From the NCBI GenBank assembly GCA_020809425.1, contig JAGGDC010000001.1:1935001-1999000 (forward strand): 64,000 nt of DNA, in the 5' to 3' direction. The translations under genes were made by a program, and so were the position numbers. The notes below the pieces were generated by a model. The model did no database searches, was not told the DNA's origin, and was given only the letters and a program-made list of their open reading frames with translations. Below are positions 18,446 through 27,989 of this stretch, piece by piece. How positions within the stretch are numbered: position 1 is the stretch's first letter; every line of letters begins with the position of its first letter. Origin of the DNA: Candidatus Synoicihabitans palmerolidicus. Its GTDB lineage: Bacteria; Verrucomicrobiota; Verrucomicrobiia; Opitutales; Opitutaceae.

Positions 18446-19541
18446 GTCCGCCCCGTCCACGACTGATCCTACGGTTTCTGCGACGCTGCCTCCGCCCATC
18501 ATCCCCGGCCAGCCTCTCACCGCGTTGGCCCCGATGCAGGATGTGACCACGCTCGCATTCATGCAAGTGGTGGCTGGCTATGGCGCGCCGGACTATTTCG
18601 TGACCGAATTTTTCCGGGTCCACGACACGTCTCGACTGGAACGCCACATCGTTCGTTCGTTCGATGAGAACCAAACCCGGCGCCCGGTTTTTGCTCAACT
18701 CATCGGCGAGTCCATTCCACATCTCGAACGCACGGTCGTCGAGTTGCTCAAACATCCGATTGCCGGCATCGACCTGAATCTCGGCTGTCCCGCTCCCAAG
18801 GTGTATAAGAAAAATGTCGGTGGTGGCTTACTGCGCGACCCCGCCCGTATCGACGCCATTCTGAAATCACTGCGAGCTGCCTGCCCGGGACTTTTCACCG
18901 TCAAAATGCGTATCGGGTTCGACACTACGGATCCCTATGACGCCGTCCTCGAGTCCGTCGCCCACCATCGGGTTGATCTGCTCACAGTGCACGGCCGCAC
19001 AGTAAAGGAAGGTTATCGCAGCGACGTCCACTACGACCTGATCGCCCGAGCGGTACAAAACGTGCCCTGCCCTGTGCTGGCCAATGGCAACGTCACTTCC
19101 GCGACCCGAGCTCACCGCATCATTTCAGAGACGGGGGCGGCCGGTGTCATGATCGGCCGCCACGCCATCCGCAACCCGTGGATTTTCCAACAATGCCGGG
19201 AAGTTTTCGCTGGACGCTCCCCTGTCTCCGTGACCTTGGCCGACGTGTTCGGCTACATGCATACACTTTTCGAAGCCACTTATTCCCCCGATGTGCCGGA
19301 ACGAGCCCACGTGAATCGGATAAAAAAATTTCTCAATTTTGTGGGCCAAGGCGTCGACGCCGAAGGAGCGTTCCTTTTCGACATGCGCCGCACACAATCC
19401 AAGGCCGAACTATTCGAGGTGGCCCGTCGTCACTTATTGCAGACTCCCGACAAACTCTTCAGTGACGAGCCGTATGCAGGCGTAATCGCTCGGCCCAATT
19501 GCGAAACCCCGATCGCACCTGAAGGCTGCTCGCTAGGCTGA
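18426..19541 (+). CDS. tRNA-dihydrouridine synthase
   Basis: The enzyme reduces specific uridines in the tRNA D-loop with FMN and NADPH. The sequence shows APMQDVTTLAF, TEFFRVHDT, AQLIGES, the catalytic-cysteine motif GIDLNLGCPAPKV, VKMRIGFD, LTVHGRT, VLANGNVTS and the FMN-phosphate site GVMIGRHAIRNPWIF. These place it in the DusB/Dus family. The start is one of two tandem ATGs at 18426 and 18429, preceded by AGGAAAG. A proline/serine-rich N-terminal extension of about 25 residues precedes the barrel. It overlaps the upstream DUF151 gene. Confidence 0.93.
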   Translation: MMTRSTESAPSTTDPTVSATLPPPIIPGQPLTALAPMQDVTTLAFMQVVAGYGAPDYFVTEFFRVHDTSRLERHIVRSFDENQTRRPVFAQLIGESIPHLERTVVELLKHPIAGIDLNLGCPAPKVYKKNVGGGLLRDPARIDAILKSLRAACPGLFTVKMRIGFDTTDPYDAVLESVAHHRVDLLTVHGRTVKEGYRSDVHYDLIARAVQNVPCPVLANGNVTSATRAHRIISETGAAGVMIGRHAIRNPWIFQQCREVFAGRSPVSVTLADVFGYMHTLFEATYSPDVPERAHVNRIKKFLNFVGQGVDAEGAFLFDMRRTQSKAELFEVARRHLLQTPDKLFSDEPYAGVIARPNCETPIAPEGCSLG

Positions 19542-19552
19542 ATTTCCAGTAA

Positions 19553-20092
19553 CTATTCCAGCCCCAACACAGCGCGCCCCTCTTCGGATATCATGTGCGG
19601 GGACCAAACCGGATCCCACACAATATGCACTTTTGCCGCAGCCACCGTCGGTAACACGGAGATTTTTTGACGAGCGTCCTCCGCAATCGTAGGGCCCATG
19701 CCACACCCCGGCGCCGTAAGCGTCATCTTCACTTCCACCGTTCGACCGCTTTCGGCGTGGTCCTCAATCATCATGTCGTAAACGAGGCCCAGATCGACAA
19801 TGTTCAACGGAATCTCTGGATCAAAACACGTCTTCAACGCATCCCACACGGCTTGTTCGCCAAACTCCACTTGCCCGTCGCTAGTCGCCCCCGTTGCCTC
19901 GGCGACCACATACCCGTCGATCGCATTCGCGTCACTTTCAGCAATCCGACACAATCCTTGTTCCGTTCGTACCGTTACATGACCGCCCAAGGTTTGCACG
20001 ATATGCACCGCGAGGCCCACCGGCAGTACGACGGGAGTTCCCGCAGGAATGACGGTGGCGTTTACTTCTCGAAGCAGGGAATGGTCTGACAT
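19553..20092 (-). CDS. sufT: SufT, putative Fe-S cluster assembly protein
   Basis: The 179-residue protein has the two-part SufT layout. An N-terminal beta domain (REVNATVIPAGTPVVLPVG, VHIVQTLGGHVTVRTEQG) is followed by a MIP18/DUF59 domain (WDALKTCFDPEIPLNIVDLG). The conserved cysteine motif is LTAPGCGMGPTIAEDAR, and the end is DPVWSPHMISEEGR. SufT helps iron-sulfur protein maturation. The start at 20092 (MSDHSLLREVNA) is more family-like than the upstream in-frame start. It lies 52 bases after sppA on the same strand. No other suf genes are present. Confidence 0.92.
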   Translation of the reverse strand: MSDHSLLREVNATVIPAGTPVVLPVGLAVHIVQTLGGHVTVRTEQGLCRIAESDANAIDGYVVAEATGATSDGQVEFGEQAVWDALKTCFDPEIPLNIVDLGLVYDMMIEDHAESGRTVEVKMTLTAPGCGMGPTIAEDARQKISVLPTVAAAKVHIVWDPVWSPHMISEEGRAVLGLE

Positions 20093-20144
20093 AAGCGCAC
20101 ACTCCAAGCTATGTACACCGAATTGGAAAGCACGCTCTCTGGTT

Positions 20145-21974
20145 TCACTGCACAATCAACTCAACCGGCATACGGGCGTAAATCCCCTGAGGATCGTTGA
20201 ACTGCCCCAACTGCTCCAGTGAGGCGTTGAGCCTTTCAGTGATTTCTCCCACCAATCCGGTGTGCGCTGATGCTGCCCCGAATTTGTTCAGCGCTTCGGT
20301 GATTACCTCCGCAAACTCCTTCTTGCGCGGAAATTCACGTACCCGAAACCCTGACTGCAAATCGGCCTGAGCCGCGGCGTAAGCAATGGCGTCCGACAAT
20401 CCCCCGATCTCATCCACTAAACCAATCTCAAGTGCTTGCGCCCCGGTCCAAACCCGCCCCTGCGCAATATCGCGCACGGTGTCGATTTCCAGACTCCGCC
20501 CCTCTGAAACTTTTCCCATGAAGTCTTTGTAGACTTCGTCGGTTGATCGCTGGAAAAGCGCCATTTCCTCAGGGGTCTTCGCCCTTGATGCGCTAACGGC
20601 ATCCGCGAACTTGCCTGTCTTTACCGTATCCCAACTCAACCCGAGATCACCTCCGAGTTTCTCCATGTTGAAAAGTACTCCCCAAACCCCAATTGACCCC
20701 GTAATAGTGGTTTCTTCCGCGAAAATACGATTCGAATAAGCCGAAATCCAATAACCTCCCGAGGCGGCGTAACCTCCCATCGACACCACCACTGGCATCG
20801 TCTTCAGGGCCAAGCGGATTTCACGCTGAATGTGTTCCGACGCCGTGGCCGATCCTCCCGGGCTGTTAACCCGTAATACAATCGCCTTGATGTCTGGATC
20901 CTGACGCAACCGCCGGATCTCTCGCGCATACCTCGCCCCCCCGACGTTATCCGGTCCGCCCTCTCCATTGACGATGTTTCCCTCCGTATAAATTACGGCC
21001 ACCTGACCTTTGACGCTGCCCGACTCTTGGGGATTCTCCTGCTCATTTGCAGATCCCTTGCCCAGTTGTGAGATGTACGCCGCCAGGTTCACCTGCTTGA
21101 ATGCCAACTCCGTTCCACTCCCCCCGGTCTCGGCCTTCAATTCATCGAGAATCTCATCCACATATATGAGGCGATCCACCAACCCCGTCGCCAACACATC
21201 ATCCGCTAAATAGCTGTCTCCACTGTCCATCAACGCCTGCAACTTCGCTGGCTCCAAATTCCGTGACTCAGCCACCGTATCACGCAACTCCTGCCATAAT
21301 TCGCCCAACAACGACTCCAATTGTTCGCGGTTCTCTGGGCTGAAATCACGCCGCGTGTAAGTCTCGATGGCCGACTTGTATTTTCCGGCCCGTGCGACCT
21401 GCACGCCGATACCGAATTTTTCAAAGGTGCCGGCCAGAAATGTAGGCTGAGAAGCCAACCCCGGCATCAACAGCGCCCCATTGGGGTCCAACGCCAAATC
21501 ATCCGCAACCGTGGCGATGTAAAAATCCCGCGTGTCGGGATATTGTAGATACGCATGAATCGGTTTCCCCGCGGTCTTGATTGCCAACAGAGCCCGCCGG
21601 ACCTCCTGCAACGTAGCAAACGAAGTGCCGTAACCCGCCGGTGCAAACGACCCCGTTAACAGAACCCCCTTTATCCGATCATCACTGGCCGCCTCATACA
21701 GGGCCCGAGTAACCAAACGAGTTTGCTGCTGGGCCGGAATATCTTGCCCTAAAAAAGCCGCCACCAAGGCGCTGTCGTCAAACTGCGCCGGCGCGTCCAT
21801 GATATTGGTCGCCAGATCAAACACCAGATAAGATCCCGGCGTGATGACGACCTGATCCTTATTGCCCAACGCCGCCAATCCCACAAAAAACAGAAATGTC
21901 AGTAGACCACCACCAACGATAAAAAGTAGAAATCCGGCTAAAGTTCCGAGTAGAGATGCGAGAAAGGTCTTCAT
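20145..21974 (-). CDS. sppA: Signal peptide peptidase SppA, 67K type
   Basis: SppA is a membrane-anchored serine/lysine protease that degrades cleaved signal peptides. The 609-residue protein starts with a single membrane anchor (FLASLLGTLAGFLLFIVGGG). The general base lysine is in RAGKYKSAIE near residue 200. The nucleophilic serine is in MGGYAASGGYWISAYSN near residue 400. The tandem-repeat architecture and length fit the long (67K) type, not the short Bacillus type. The upstream in-frame start adds only four residues; MKTFLASLL at 21974 is preferred. It is followed by sufT. Confidence 0.95.
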   Translation of the reverse strand: MKTFLASLLGTLAGFLLFIVGGGLLTFLFFVGLAALGNKDQVVITPGSYLVFDLATNIMDAPAQFDDSALVAAFLGQDIPAQQQTRLVTRALYEAASDDRIKGVLLTGSFAPAGYGTSFATLQEVRRALLAIKTAGKPIHAYLQYPDTRDFYIATVADDLALDPNGALLMPGLASQPTFLAGTFEKFGIGVQVARAGKYKSAIETYTRRDFSPENREQLESLLGELWQELRDTVAESRNLEPAKLQALMDSGDSYLADDVLATGLVDRLIYVDEILDELKAETGGSGTELAFKQVNLAAYISQLGKGSANEQENPQESGSVKGQVAVIYTEGNIVNGEGGPDNVGGARYAREIRRLRQDPDIKAIVLRVNSPGGSATASEHIQREIRLALKTMPVVVSMGGYAASGGYWISAYSNRIFAEETTITGSIGVWGVLFNMEKLGGDLGLSWDTVKTGKFADAVSASRAKTPEEMALFQRSTDEVYKDFMGKVSEGRSLEIDTVRDIAQGRVWTGAQALEIGLVDEIGGLSDAIAYAAAQADLQSGFRVREFPRKKEFAEVITEALNKFGAASAHTGLVGEITERLNASLEQLGQFNDPQGIYARMPVELIVQ

Positions 21975-22055
21975 GAGAGCGTCCACTCTACTCGTCCCAC
22001 CTCGTTCAGCCAGCGGATTTCGATAAATTGGTTTACTTTAAAGGAGGGATGGTTG

Positions 22056-23603
22056 ATGCACGGGAAGATGGCGCCCGCCCAACACACTCCTAAGTTACCG
22101 ACCATGCACTCTGGGAACGACCTCCTCACCACCAATCGCAAAGCACTTTCCGTCAATTTAGACGAAATAAAATACGGCACATTCGCCGAGATTGGAGCAG
22201 GCCAAGAGGTGTCTCGCCTTTTTTTCCAAGCCGGAGGCGCCGCCGGCACGATCGCGAAATCCATCTCCGCCTATGACATGACGTTCAGTGATGAGATTTA
22301 CGGCAAAGCACCTCGTTATGTTTCCCGGGAGCGCCTGTCCGATATGCTCGATCACGAGTACTCGTTACTCCACGAACGCCTGTCCGCAAAACGCGGTGAC
22401 CGCACCACGTTCTTCGTTTTCGCCGACACCGTCGCGGCCAAAGCCTACCGGGGCAACAATGAGTGCCACGGCTGGATGGGGATGCGCTTCCAACCCGAGC
22501 CAGGGGTCGAACCTTCGGAAATCATCATCCACGTGCGCATGTGGGATAAGGATAATCTCCTCCAACAACAGGCGCTCGGAATCGTCGGTGTTAATTTGAT
22601 CTACGGCGCCTTCAACTACCTGCAGGCGCCGGAGAAGTTCATCTCCTCGTTGAACGACAACGTCGGCAACGACCGGATCGAGGTCGACATGGTCAAGTTC
22701 AACGGTCCCGCCTTCGCCGATGTCGATAACCGTCTCATGTCCCTGCATCTTGTGCAATTTGGGCTCACCAACGCGGTCATGTTCGGCCCGAATCACGAGG
22801 TGCTACAGCCTTCCGAGGTGCTGCGACGAAAAGCCATCCTCGTAGAACGTGGTAGCTTCCGTCCGGTCACTCATGTCAACGTCGACATGCTCAACTGCGC
22901 TTGCTCGCAATTCATGCAGGAACCAGCCGTGCAGGGGAAAGATCTCATCGTGCTCATGGAAATCACCATGAACAACCTGCTCGCTTCGGGAGATCTCGAC
23001 GCCGAGGACTTCCTTTCTCGAGTCGATTTGCTCGGGGATATCGGTCTCAATGTGCTAATCTCCAATTACCCTGAATACTACAAACTTACATCTTACTTCC
23101 GCCGATACACCACGGAAATGATCGGGGTTGCCATGGGCATCAATAACCTATTCGAGATCTTCAACGAAAAATACTACGAGCCTCTGCCCGGTGGTATTCT
23201 CGAAGCATTTGGACGCCTCTTCCGCAACGCTGTTCGCCTCTATGTTTACCCGATGCGACGCAATGCCTATGACAACTACATCGGCACGGATGCCGACCAA
23301 GGGAGCTATCCTTCCGGCCTCGCCAGTCATGCCTTCGTATCTGATGTCCTGGTATCCGCGCGCAACCTTCAGGTCTCACCTCACCTGCGCAATCTCTACG
23401 CTCATTTGATGGAAAACCACTACATCGACTGCATCGTCGGCTACAATCACGACATTCTCGATATTTTCTCCCGCGACGTGCTCAAACGTATCCAAGCCGG
23501 CGATCCCAGCTGGGAGAAAATGGTCCCGCATCCTGTCGTGACCGCCATTAAATCATACGGCCTGTTTGGCTACGTCGCCCCCGCGTCACTCCCTGAAGCC
23601 TGA
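22056..23603 (+). CDS. Conserved protein of unknown function (FAEIGAGQEVSR family)
   Basis: This 515-residue protein belongs to a well-conserved family that I know from Bacteroidota, Chlorobiota and Verrucomicrobiota. It is marked by GTFAEIGAGQEVSRLFFQAG, GTIAKSISAYDM, HGWMGMRF and INEKYY-like blocks (here NLFEIFNEKYYEPLPGG). Databases sometimes label it nicotinate-nucleotide adenylyltransferase, but I see no HxGH adenylyltransferase motif and do not trust that name. A strong AAGGAGGG at 22041-22048, 7 bases before the ATG at 22056, fixes the start. It has no membrane segments. dapF follows after 34 bases, so the two may be co-transcribed. Confidence 0.85.
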   Translation: MHGKMAPAQHTPKLPTMHSGNDLLTTNRKALSVNLDEIKYGTFAEIGAGQEVSRLFFQAGGAAGTIAKSISAYDMTFSDEIYGKAPRYVSRERLSDMLDHEYSLLHERLSAKRGDRTTFFVFADTVAAKAYRGNNECHGWMGMRFQPEPGVEPSEIIIHVRMWDKDNLLQQQALGIVGVNLIYGAFNYLQAPEKFISSLNDNVGNDRIEVDMVKFNGPAFADVDNRLMSLHLVQFGLTNAVMFGPNHEVLQPSEVLRRKAILVERGSFRPVTHVNVDMLNCACSQFMQEPAVQGKDLIVLMEITMNNLLASGDLDAEDFLSRVDLLGDIGLNVLISNYPEYYKLTSYFRRYTTEMIGVAMGINNLFEIFNEKYYEPLPGGILEAFGRLFRNAVRLYVYPMRRNAYDNYIGTDADQGSYPSGLASHAFVSDVLVSARNLQVSPHLRNLYAHLMENHYIDCIVGYNHDILDIFSRDVLKRIQAGDPSWEKMVPHPVVTAIKSYGLFGYVAPASLPEA

Positions 23604-23637
23604 ACCGTTTCTTTCTGGGAAACATTGTCGCGCCCAT

Positions 23638-24489
23638 ATGCGCTTCCACAAATATCACGCGCTGGGAAACGACTACCTCGTTCTCGATCCGATCGATTTT
23701 CCGGATTGGGGCGTGCCTTCGCCCGCCCCAATTCGAGTAATTTGTCACCGCCATTACGGAGTCGGTTCAGACGGAATCCTCTGGGGACCTCTGTCTTCAA
23801 AGACCTCCCAATTCGGCCTGAGAATATTTAATCCCGATGGCACAGAAGCCGAAAAATCGGGCAACGGTTTGCGAATCTTCTCTCGTTACCTTTGGGATAC
23901 CCAGGCTGGGATTACTTCTCCGTTTACGATTGAAACACCCGGCGGGCGGGTGAAGTCAGAAGTCCGCGACGACGGGCGAACAATCGCCGTCGAGATGGGG
24001 CAAGTGAGCTTCGATAGCGAAAAAATCCCCGTTCGCGGTGCCCGCCGCGAAGTGCTTTCGGAACAGCTCACGGCCGACGACCGTGTTTTCACGTTCTGCG
24101 CGGCAACCATCGGGAATCCGCATTGCGTCCTGCCTATGGACAAAATTTCCCCGGAGCTCGCCCTTCGCTACGGCCCGTTCATCGAACAACACGCCCTCTT
24201 CCCCCACAAAACCAACGTGCAGTTCCTTGAGGTCATCGACCGCTCCAACATTCGTCTCGAAATTTGGGAAAGAGGAGCGGGCTACACCCTTGCATCGGGC
24301 AGCAGCTCCAGCGCCGCCGCTGCCGTCGCCCATCGCTTGGGTTTGGTCGATGCCAATCTCACGGTGCACATGCCGGGCGGTCAGATTCTCATCTCCATCG
24401 CGCCAAACTACGCCGTTCACATGACTGGCTCGGTCAACCAAGTCGCTTGCGGTACGCTTCACGCCGAGTTGTTCGCCATCGAGGTCTGA
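23638..24489 (+). CDS. dapF: Diaminopimelate epimerase-like protein with Ser at both catalytic Cys positions
   Basis: The 283-residue protein aligns with DapF, which interconverts LL- and meso-diaminopimelate for lysine and peptidoglycan synthesis. Present are MRFHKYHALGNDYLVLD, HYGVGSDGIL, FNPDGTEAEKSGNG, TIGNPHCVLPMD, TNVQFLEVID and WERGAGYTLASGS. In canonical DapF the two catalytic cysteines lie in CGNG and ACGTG. Here they are Ser74 (KSGNGLRIF) and Ser220 (LASGSSSSA). The fold is otherwise complete, so it is either a divergent subfamily with altered chemistry or not a functional epimerase. The start ATG at 23638 is the natural N-terminus. Confidence 0.85.
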   Translation: MRFHKYHALGNDYLVLDPIDFPDWGVPSPAPIRVICHRHYGVGSDGILWGPLSSKTSQFGLRIFNPDGTEAEKSGNGLRIFSRYLWDTQAGITSPFTIETPGGRVKSEVRDDGRTIAVEMGQVSFDSEKIPVRGARREVLSEQLTADDRVFTFCAATIGNPHCVLPMDKISPELALRYGPFIEQHALFPHKTNVQFLEVIDRSNIRLEIWERGAGYTLASGSSSSAAAAVAHRLGLVDANLTVHMPGGQILISIAPNYAVHMTGSVNQVACGTLHAELFAIEV

Positions 24490-24567
24490 AGACAAAAAAC
24501 GAGCGGACCCGGGATCACCGGGGCAGCCCCTCGTTGTCTCGCTCCACCGGAGCGTTAAGCGATTCGC

Positions 24568-25185
24568 TCAGTATTTTACCGAACAACCATAAGGTCGACT
24601 CGCCGTTTTTTCCGGCATGCGCCCTGACTTGCTGGCCGCCAAAGCCGCCACGACATAGTTTTGGGCTTTGGCCAGATCACGACGGTTGGCGGACGCAATG
24701 CTATCAATTGCTCCGTTATAAATCAGTGTCCCATCCGGGTTGACGACATACATGTGAGGAGTGGTCTTGGCTCCGTAGAGTCGCCCCACTTCGCCGTCTT
24801 GGTCGCGAAAGTACGCCGAGGGGGCCGCCCTGGTACTCTCCATCCAGCGAGCGACGCGCTCCGCGCTATAATCACCCTGTGCACCTGCTGAACCGGAATT
24901 AATGGTCCACCAGACCACTCCATCCGCAGTCGCCGACTTCTGCAAACTGAGCATATTCCCGCTCTCGTAATGCTTGACCACAAACGGACATTCAGGATTC
25001 ACCCACTCCAAAACCACGGTCTTGCCTTGGAAATCACTGAGACGGTGCGCAACGCCATCGATCGCCGTGAGGGCGAAATCAGGAGCCAGTTCTCCCACCT
25101 TGGCTTGTGCGGCAAAGCTCGAGACGGCGAATCCCACCAGCAAGCTGGCGAGAGGAATAATCAATTTTAAGGATGAAGTCTGCAT
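24568..25185 (-). CDS. Exported redoxin / AhpC-TSA family thioredoxin-fold protein
   Basis: The 205-residue protein has an N-terminal signal peptide (LIIPLASLLVGFAVSSFAAQ) and a thioredoxin fold: VGELAPDFALTAIDG, KTVVLEWVNPECPFVVKHY, and TTPHMYVVNPDGTLIYNGAI. The cysteine in NPECPFV occupies the peroxidatic position of redoxins. There is no CXXC, so it is unlikely to be a classical thioredoxin. The C-terminus ends TASRPYGCSVKY with a conserved cysteine. It probably acts outside the cytoplasm in peroxide or thiol chemistry. It converges with dapF. Confidence 0.87.
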   Translation of the reverse strand: MQTSSLKLIIPLASLLVGFAVSSFAAQAKVGELAPDFALTAIDGVAHRLSDFQGKTVVLEWVNPECPFVVKHYESGNMLSLQKSATADGVVWWTINSGSAGAQGDYSAERVARWMESTRAAPSAYFRDQDGEVGRLYGAKTTPHMYVVNPDGTLIYNGAIDSIASANRRDLAKAQNYVVAALAASKSGRMPEKTASRPYGCSVKY

Positions 25186-25273
25186 TGGTCTGGGTATCGG
25201 AAACCACCCTAATCACCCTGCATCCGGGCGCCAGTCATAGGTACATTTTATGTTCACCCAAAATGACGCTTCC

Positions 25274-26464
25274 TAGTGTGCTGAGAGTTCATGAACTATA
25301 CTGAATGAAGGGATGCGGCGGTGCGGGCGCGTGGGATTTTATCCAGGATGGCGGAGCCTTCGGCCTTCCAAGTGTAGCGTAGCGGGTGGGTTCGAGGTCG
25401 CGTGCGGCCATGTAGGTTTCGATGGCGTTGGTGAGGTCTCGAACGCTGGTGAAGCTGCCATCGCGGATACAATCGACGGTGAGGTCGCGGAAGAAGCGCT
25501 CCACTAGATGCAACCAGGAAGAGGATGTTGGAGTGCAGTGCGATGCGCTCGAGGCCATGGGCTTTGGCATGGCGCTGATGGCGCCACTTTATCCAGCTCT
25601 TCACTTTGGCGTGCTTGTGGGTGGCGTAGTTGTCGATGATCAGATGCAGGATCAAGCCGTCGGGTGCCTGCGCATCGATGTGCTGGAGGAAACCGAGCCA
25701 TTCGCGGTGGGTATGCCGAGAGGCGGTGCGTCGCATGATTTTGCCGGCCAGATAGCCGAGGGCGGCGAATAGCGTGACCGTGCCGTGGCGGGTGTAATCG
25801 TGGGTGGCGGTTTTGATGTGCCCGATACCCAATGGCAGGCCCGGCTGGGTGCGCTCAAGCGCCTGGCACTGGCTTTTCTCGTCGTCACACAGCACCAAGG
25901 CCCGATCGGGCGGATTCAGATACAAGCCGATGACATCCCAAAACTTGGCCTCAAAGTTCCGGTCACGCGACAACTTGAACGTTCGTCGCAAATGGGGCTT
26001 CAGGTCATTGGCCCGCCACAGACGCTGCACGGTGTGGGCCGACCACCCCCTTGGCCTTGGCCATCGCCCGTGAGGACCAGCGGGTGCGCCCGGCCGGGGG
26101 TTGCGTGACCTCAGTGACGATCTGAGCGCGAATCGCCACATCCACACTCGGCTTCCGGCCCGAACGTCTCGCTTCGGCCCATCCAGCCAACCCTGCCTCA
26201 CGAAATCGCTTTTCCTGCTTCGCCACCACCGGACGATTCACTCCGATCTGAGCAGCCACCGTCTCCTGGCTTTCCCCTTCGGCCCGCAACAACACGATGC
26301 GCGCCCGCCTGACCTCCCGTTGCGGCGTGGTCGGGCGTTTGATCATCTGTTCAAGTTCTTGATGCTGCGCGGCATCAATGATTAGCGGATTAACAGGGCG
26401 GGCCATGCACCTATCCTGCACTACTATTTTTGTTTCGTATAACTAATTAACTCCCACTACACTG
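25274..26464 (-). mobile_element. IS630 family element, degraded
   Basis: Imperfect terminal inverted repeats enclose the transposase. The left end from 25274 (TAGTGTGCTGAGAGTTCATG) pairs with the reverse complement of the right end near 26464 (CAGTGTAGTGGGAGTTAATT). No clear TA target duplication remains. The transposase inside is frameshifted, so the element is inactive. Confidence 0.65.
25296..26406 (-). pseudogene. IS630 family transposase, frameshifted
   Basis: The N-terminus (MARPVNPLIIDAAQHQELEQ) carries a helix-turn-helix (GESQETVAAQIGVNRPVVAK). The frame is lost near 26040, continues as GWSAHTVQRLWRANDLKPH, and holds the DDE catalytic core: VIGLYLNPPDRALVLCDDEK for the first aspartate and LILHLIIDNYATHKHAKVK for the second. 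It shifts again near 25550 to SSSWLHLVERFFRDLTVDCI, which contains the final glutamate, and a last shift gives the end WKAEGSAILDKIPRARTAAS. Three frame changes make it non-functional. Confidence 0.85.
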
Positions 26465-26732
26465 GTTGCCCGCTAGCATTCGGCCTCTCAAGGTAGTCAT
26501 TTTGTGCTGGGTTGGATCGCCGATATGCTACGAATAGTGTGGGGTTTCCTCTATTGGAATACCCGCAAATCTATCTACCGGCCGATAGCCGGGTAGGTAC
26601 CCTTGCCCGTGTCAAAATCTCTCGGACTCAGGGCAACCAGGTCAAACCGGGTGCGATGCATCCCTTCATTTTTCCAACCCAGCTCGTTTTCGCGCCGTGT
26701 GTCCTCTGCTCAAGCCCAACGCGGACGGCTTC

Positions 26733-27989
26733 ATGAAATGCAGCGTGATATCCAGCGAAGTCCGCCCATTTTGGGGACGAGTCCTTCTGCTGTTTGTACT
26801 GTGTTGCTCCTTTGCTTATTTTGGAGTCGCCGGGGTTATCTACGGTTTCATGAAAAAAGTGGGCTATCCCGTGACATATACCATAGTCGCTTTGCCCTCG
26901 AATTGGTATCAAATCAACTTGGCGCGCGCCGAATATTTTATGGGCAAGGCCGAAAAAGCCTACCAAACCGGCGATCTGAACGAGGCCGTCATAGCCTTGT
27001 CCATGGCTTACGAATACGACCCCACCAACTACGACGCGGGTCTGTCTCTCGCCAAACTTTGGCAGGCCGGTCGTGCCGATCTTTCGAACCATCTCTACGA
27101 GCGTCTCATGCTCGAACACCCCGCCGAACAACCCCGCACAGCCCAAACGTGGCTGCGAGCCCTACTCCTTCGCGCCGATTACTCCGCCATCGAGGTCTTG
27201 GCCGCACGCGCGATCGAGTTCGACCCCGAATTCGTGCCAGCTTGGATCCATGAGCTGCTTTTCTCCAACGAGCGCAGCGGCAACACCCCCTTACTTACTC
27301 GCATTCTGCAAAGTGGAGCCGACTTTCCTCCCGGCGTGCGCGAAGTCCTCACTCTGGAAACCGAAATTCGTGCCCGTCCGGGGAACTACGCCCGCAACCT
27401 GCTCGGCCATCCACCTCCCGCCGATGTTCCCAGCTTTGTGGTCTACTATCAACTGCGTCGCCTCATCGGCTTGGGCAATCCCGACAAAGCACTCGAATTA
27501 TTGCAGTCTTTGTCCACGCGTCTCAGCGATCGCGATGGCATCGCCCTTAAACTCAAGGCGTTTTCAGCAGATCTCAGTCGTCGTGCGGAGTACGCGCGTC
27601 TCTTCGAACAGGTGCTGGCGTTGGAACCAAGCATGAGCCAAATTAAAGTGATCTGCGCTCACCTCATCGCGTCCCCCGACCCCACGCTCTACAATCGCGT
27701 AAAACAAAGGATCGATCTCATGCGTTTGCCGACGCCAGGTGAGCAAATCACTGGTTTAATGGGTCTTTTTTCACTATCTGCGGCCCACAAGGACCTCCCT
27801 CATATGTCGCAACTTGCCTCCATTCTCCGTCAAGAAACCGGCAGTAAGTTCAACGCGCTGAATGGTGCCGAGGCCATGATCCGCGACCCGGAAAGGGTTC
27901 GCATCGACATGGTGCTTTCAACCTTGCAACCCATGTCCCTCGACCTGATCTACGCCATGCTCGAGAGATTCGATAGTCGCGAGTCATGA
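26733..27989 (+). CDS. Membrane-anchored TPR-like protein upstream of exosortase
   Basis: I do not recognise a named family. The 418-residue protein has a single N-terminal membrane segment (VLLLFVLCCSFAYFGVAGVI). A helical, TPR-like repeat region follows, for example KAEKAYQTGDLNEAVIALSM with AYEYDPTNYDAGLSLAKLW, then AAEQ-type helices to the end. It most likely faces the periplasm. I chose the ATG at 26733 over a GTG at 26697. Its stop overlaps the ATG of the exosortase fragment (ATGA at 27986), so it belonged to an exosortase/exopolysaccharide operon that is now cut. Confidence 0.75.
   Translation: MKCSVISSEVRPFWGRVLLLFVLCCSFAYFGVAGVIYGFMKKVGYPVTYTIVALPSNWYQINLARAEYFMGKAEKAYQTGDLNEAVIALSMAYEYDPTNYDAGLSLAKLWQAGRADLSNHLYERLMLEHPAEQPRTAQTWLRALLLRADYSAIEVLAARAIEFDPEFVPAWIHELLFSNERSGNTPLLTRILQSGADFPPGVREVLTLETEIRARPGNYARNLLGHPPPADVPSFVVYYQLRRLIGLGNPDKALELLQSLSTRLSDRDGIALKLKAFSADLSRRAEYARLFEQVLALEPSMSQIKVICAHLIASPDPTLYNRVKQRIDLMRLPTPGEQITGLMGLFSLSAAHKDLPHMSQLASILRQETGSKFNALNGAEAMIRDPERVRIDMVLSTLQPMSLDLIYAMLERFDSRES

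Noticed and set aside
22056..23603. Annotation as nicotinate-nucleotide adenylyltransferase
   Set aside because: No HxGH-type nucleotidyltransferase motif is visible and the length is more than twice that of NadD.
26510..26680. Possible cyclic-di-GMP riboswitch (GGTAGGTACC-like and GGGCAACC-like pieces) upstream of the TPR/exosortase genes
   Set aside because: The conserved elements are in the wrong order and spacing for the GEMM fold; only a short hairpin with CTACCGGC/GCCGGGTAG arms is supported.
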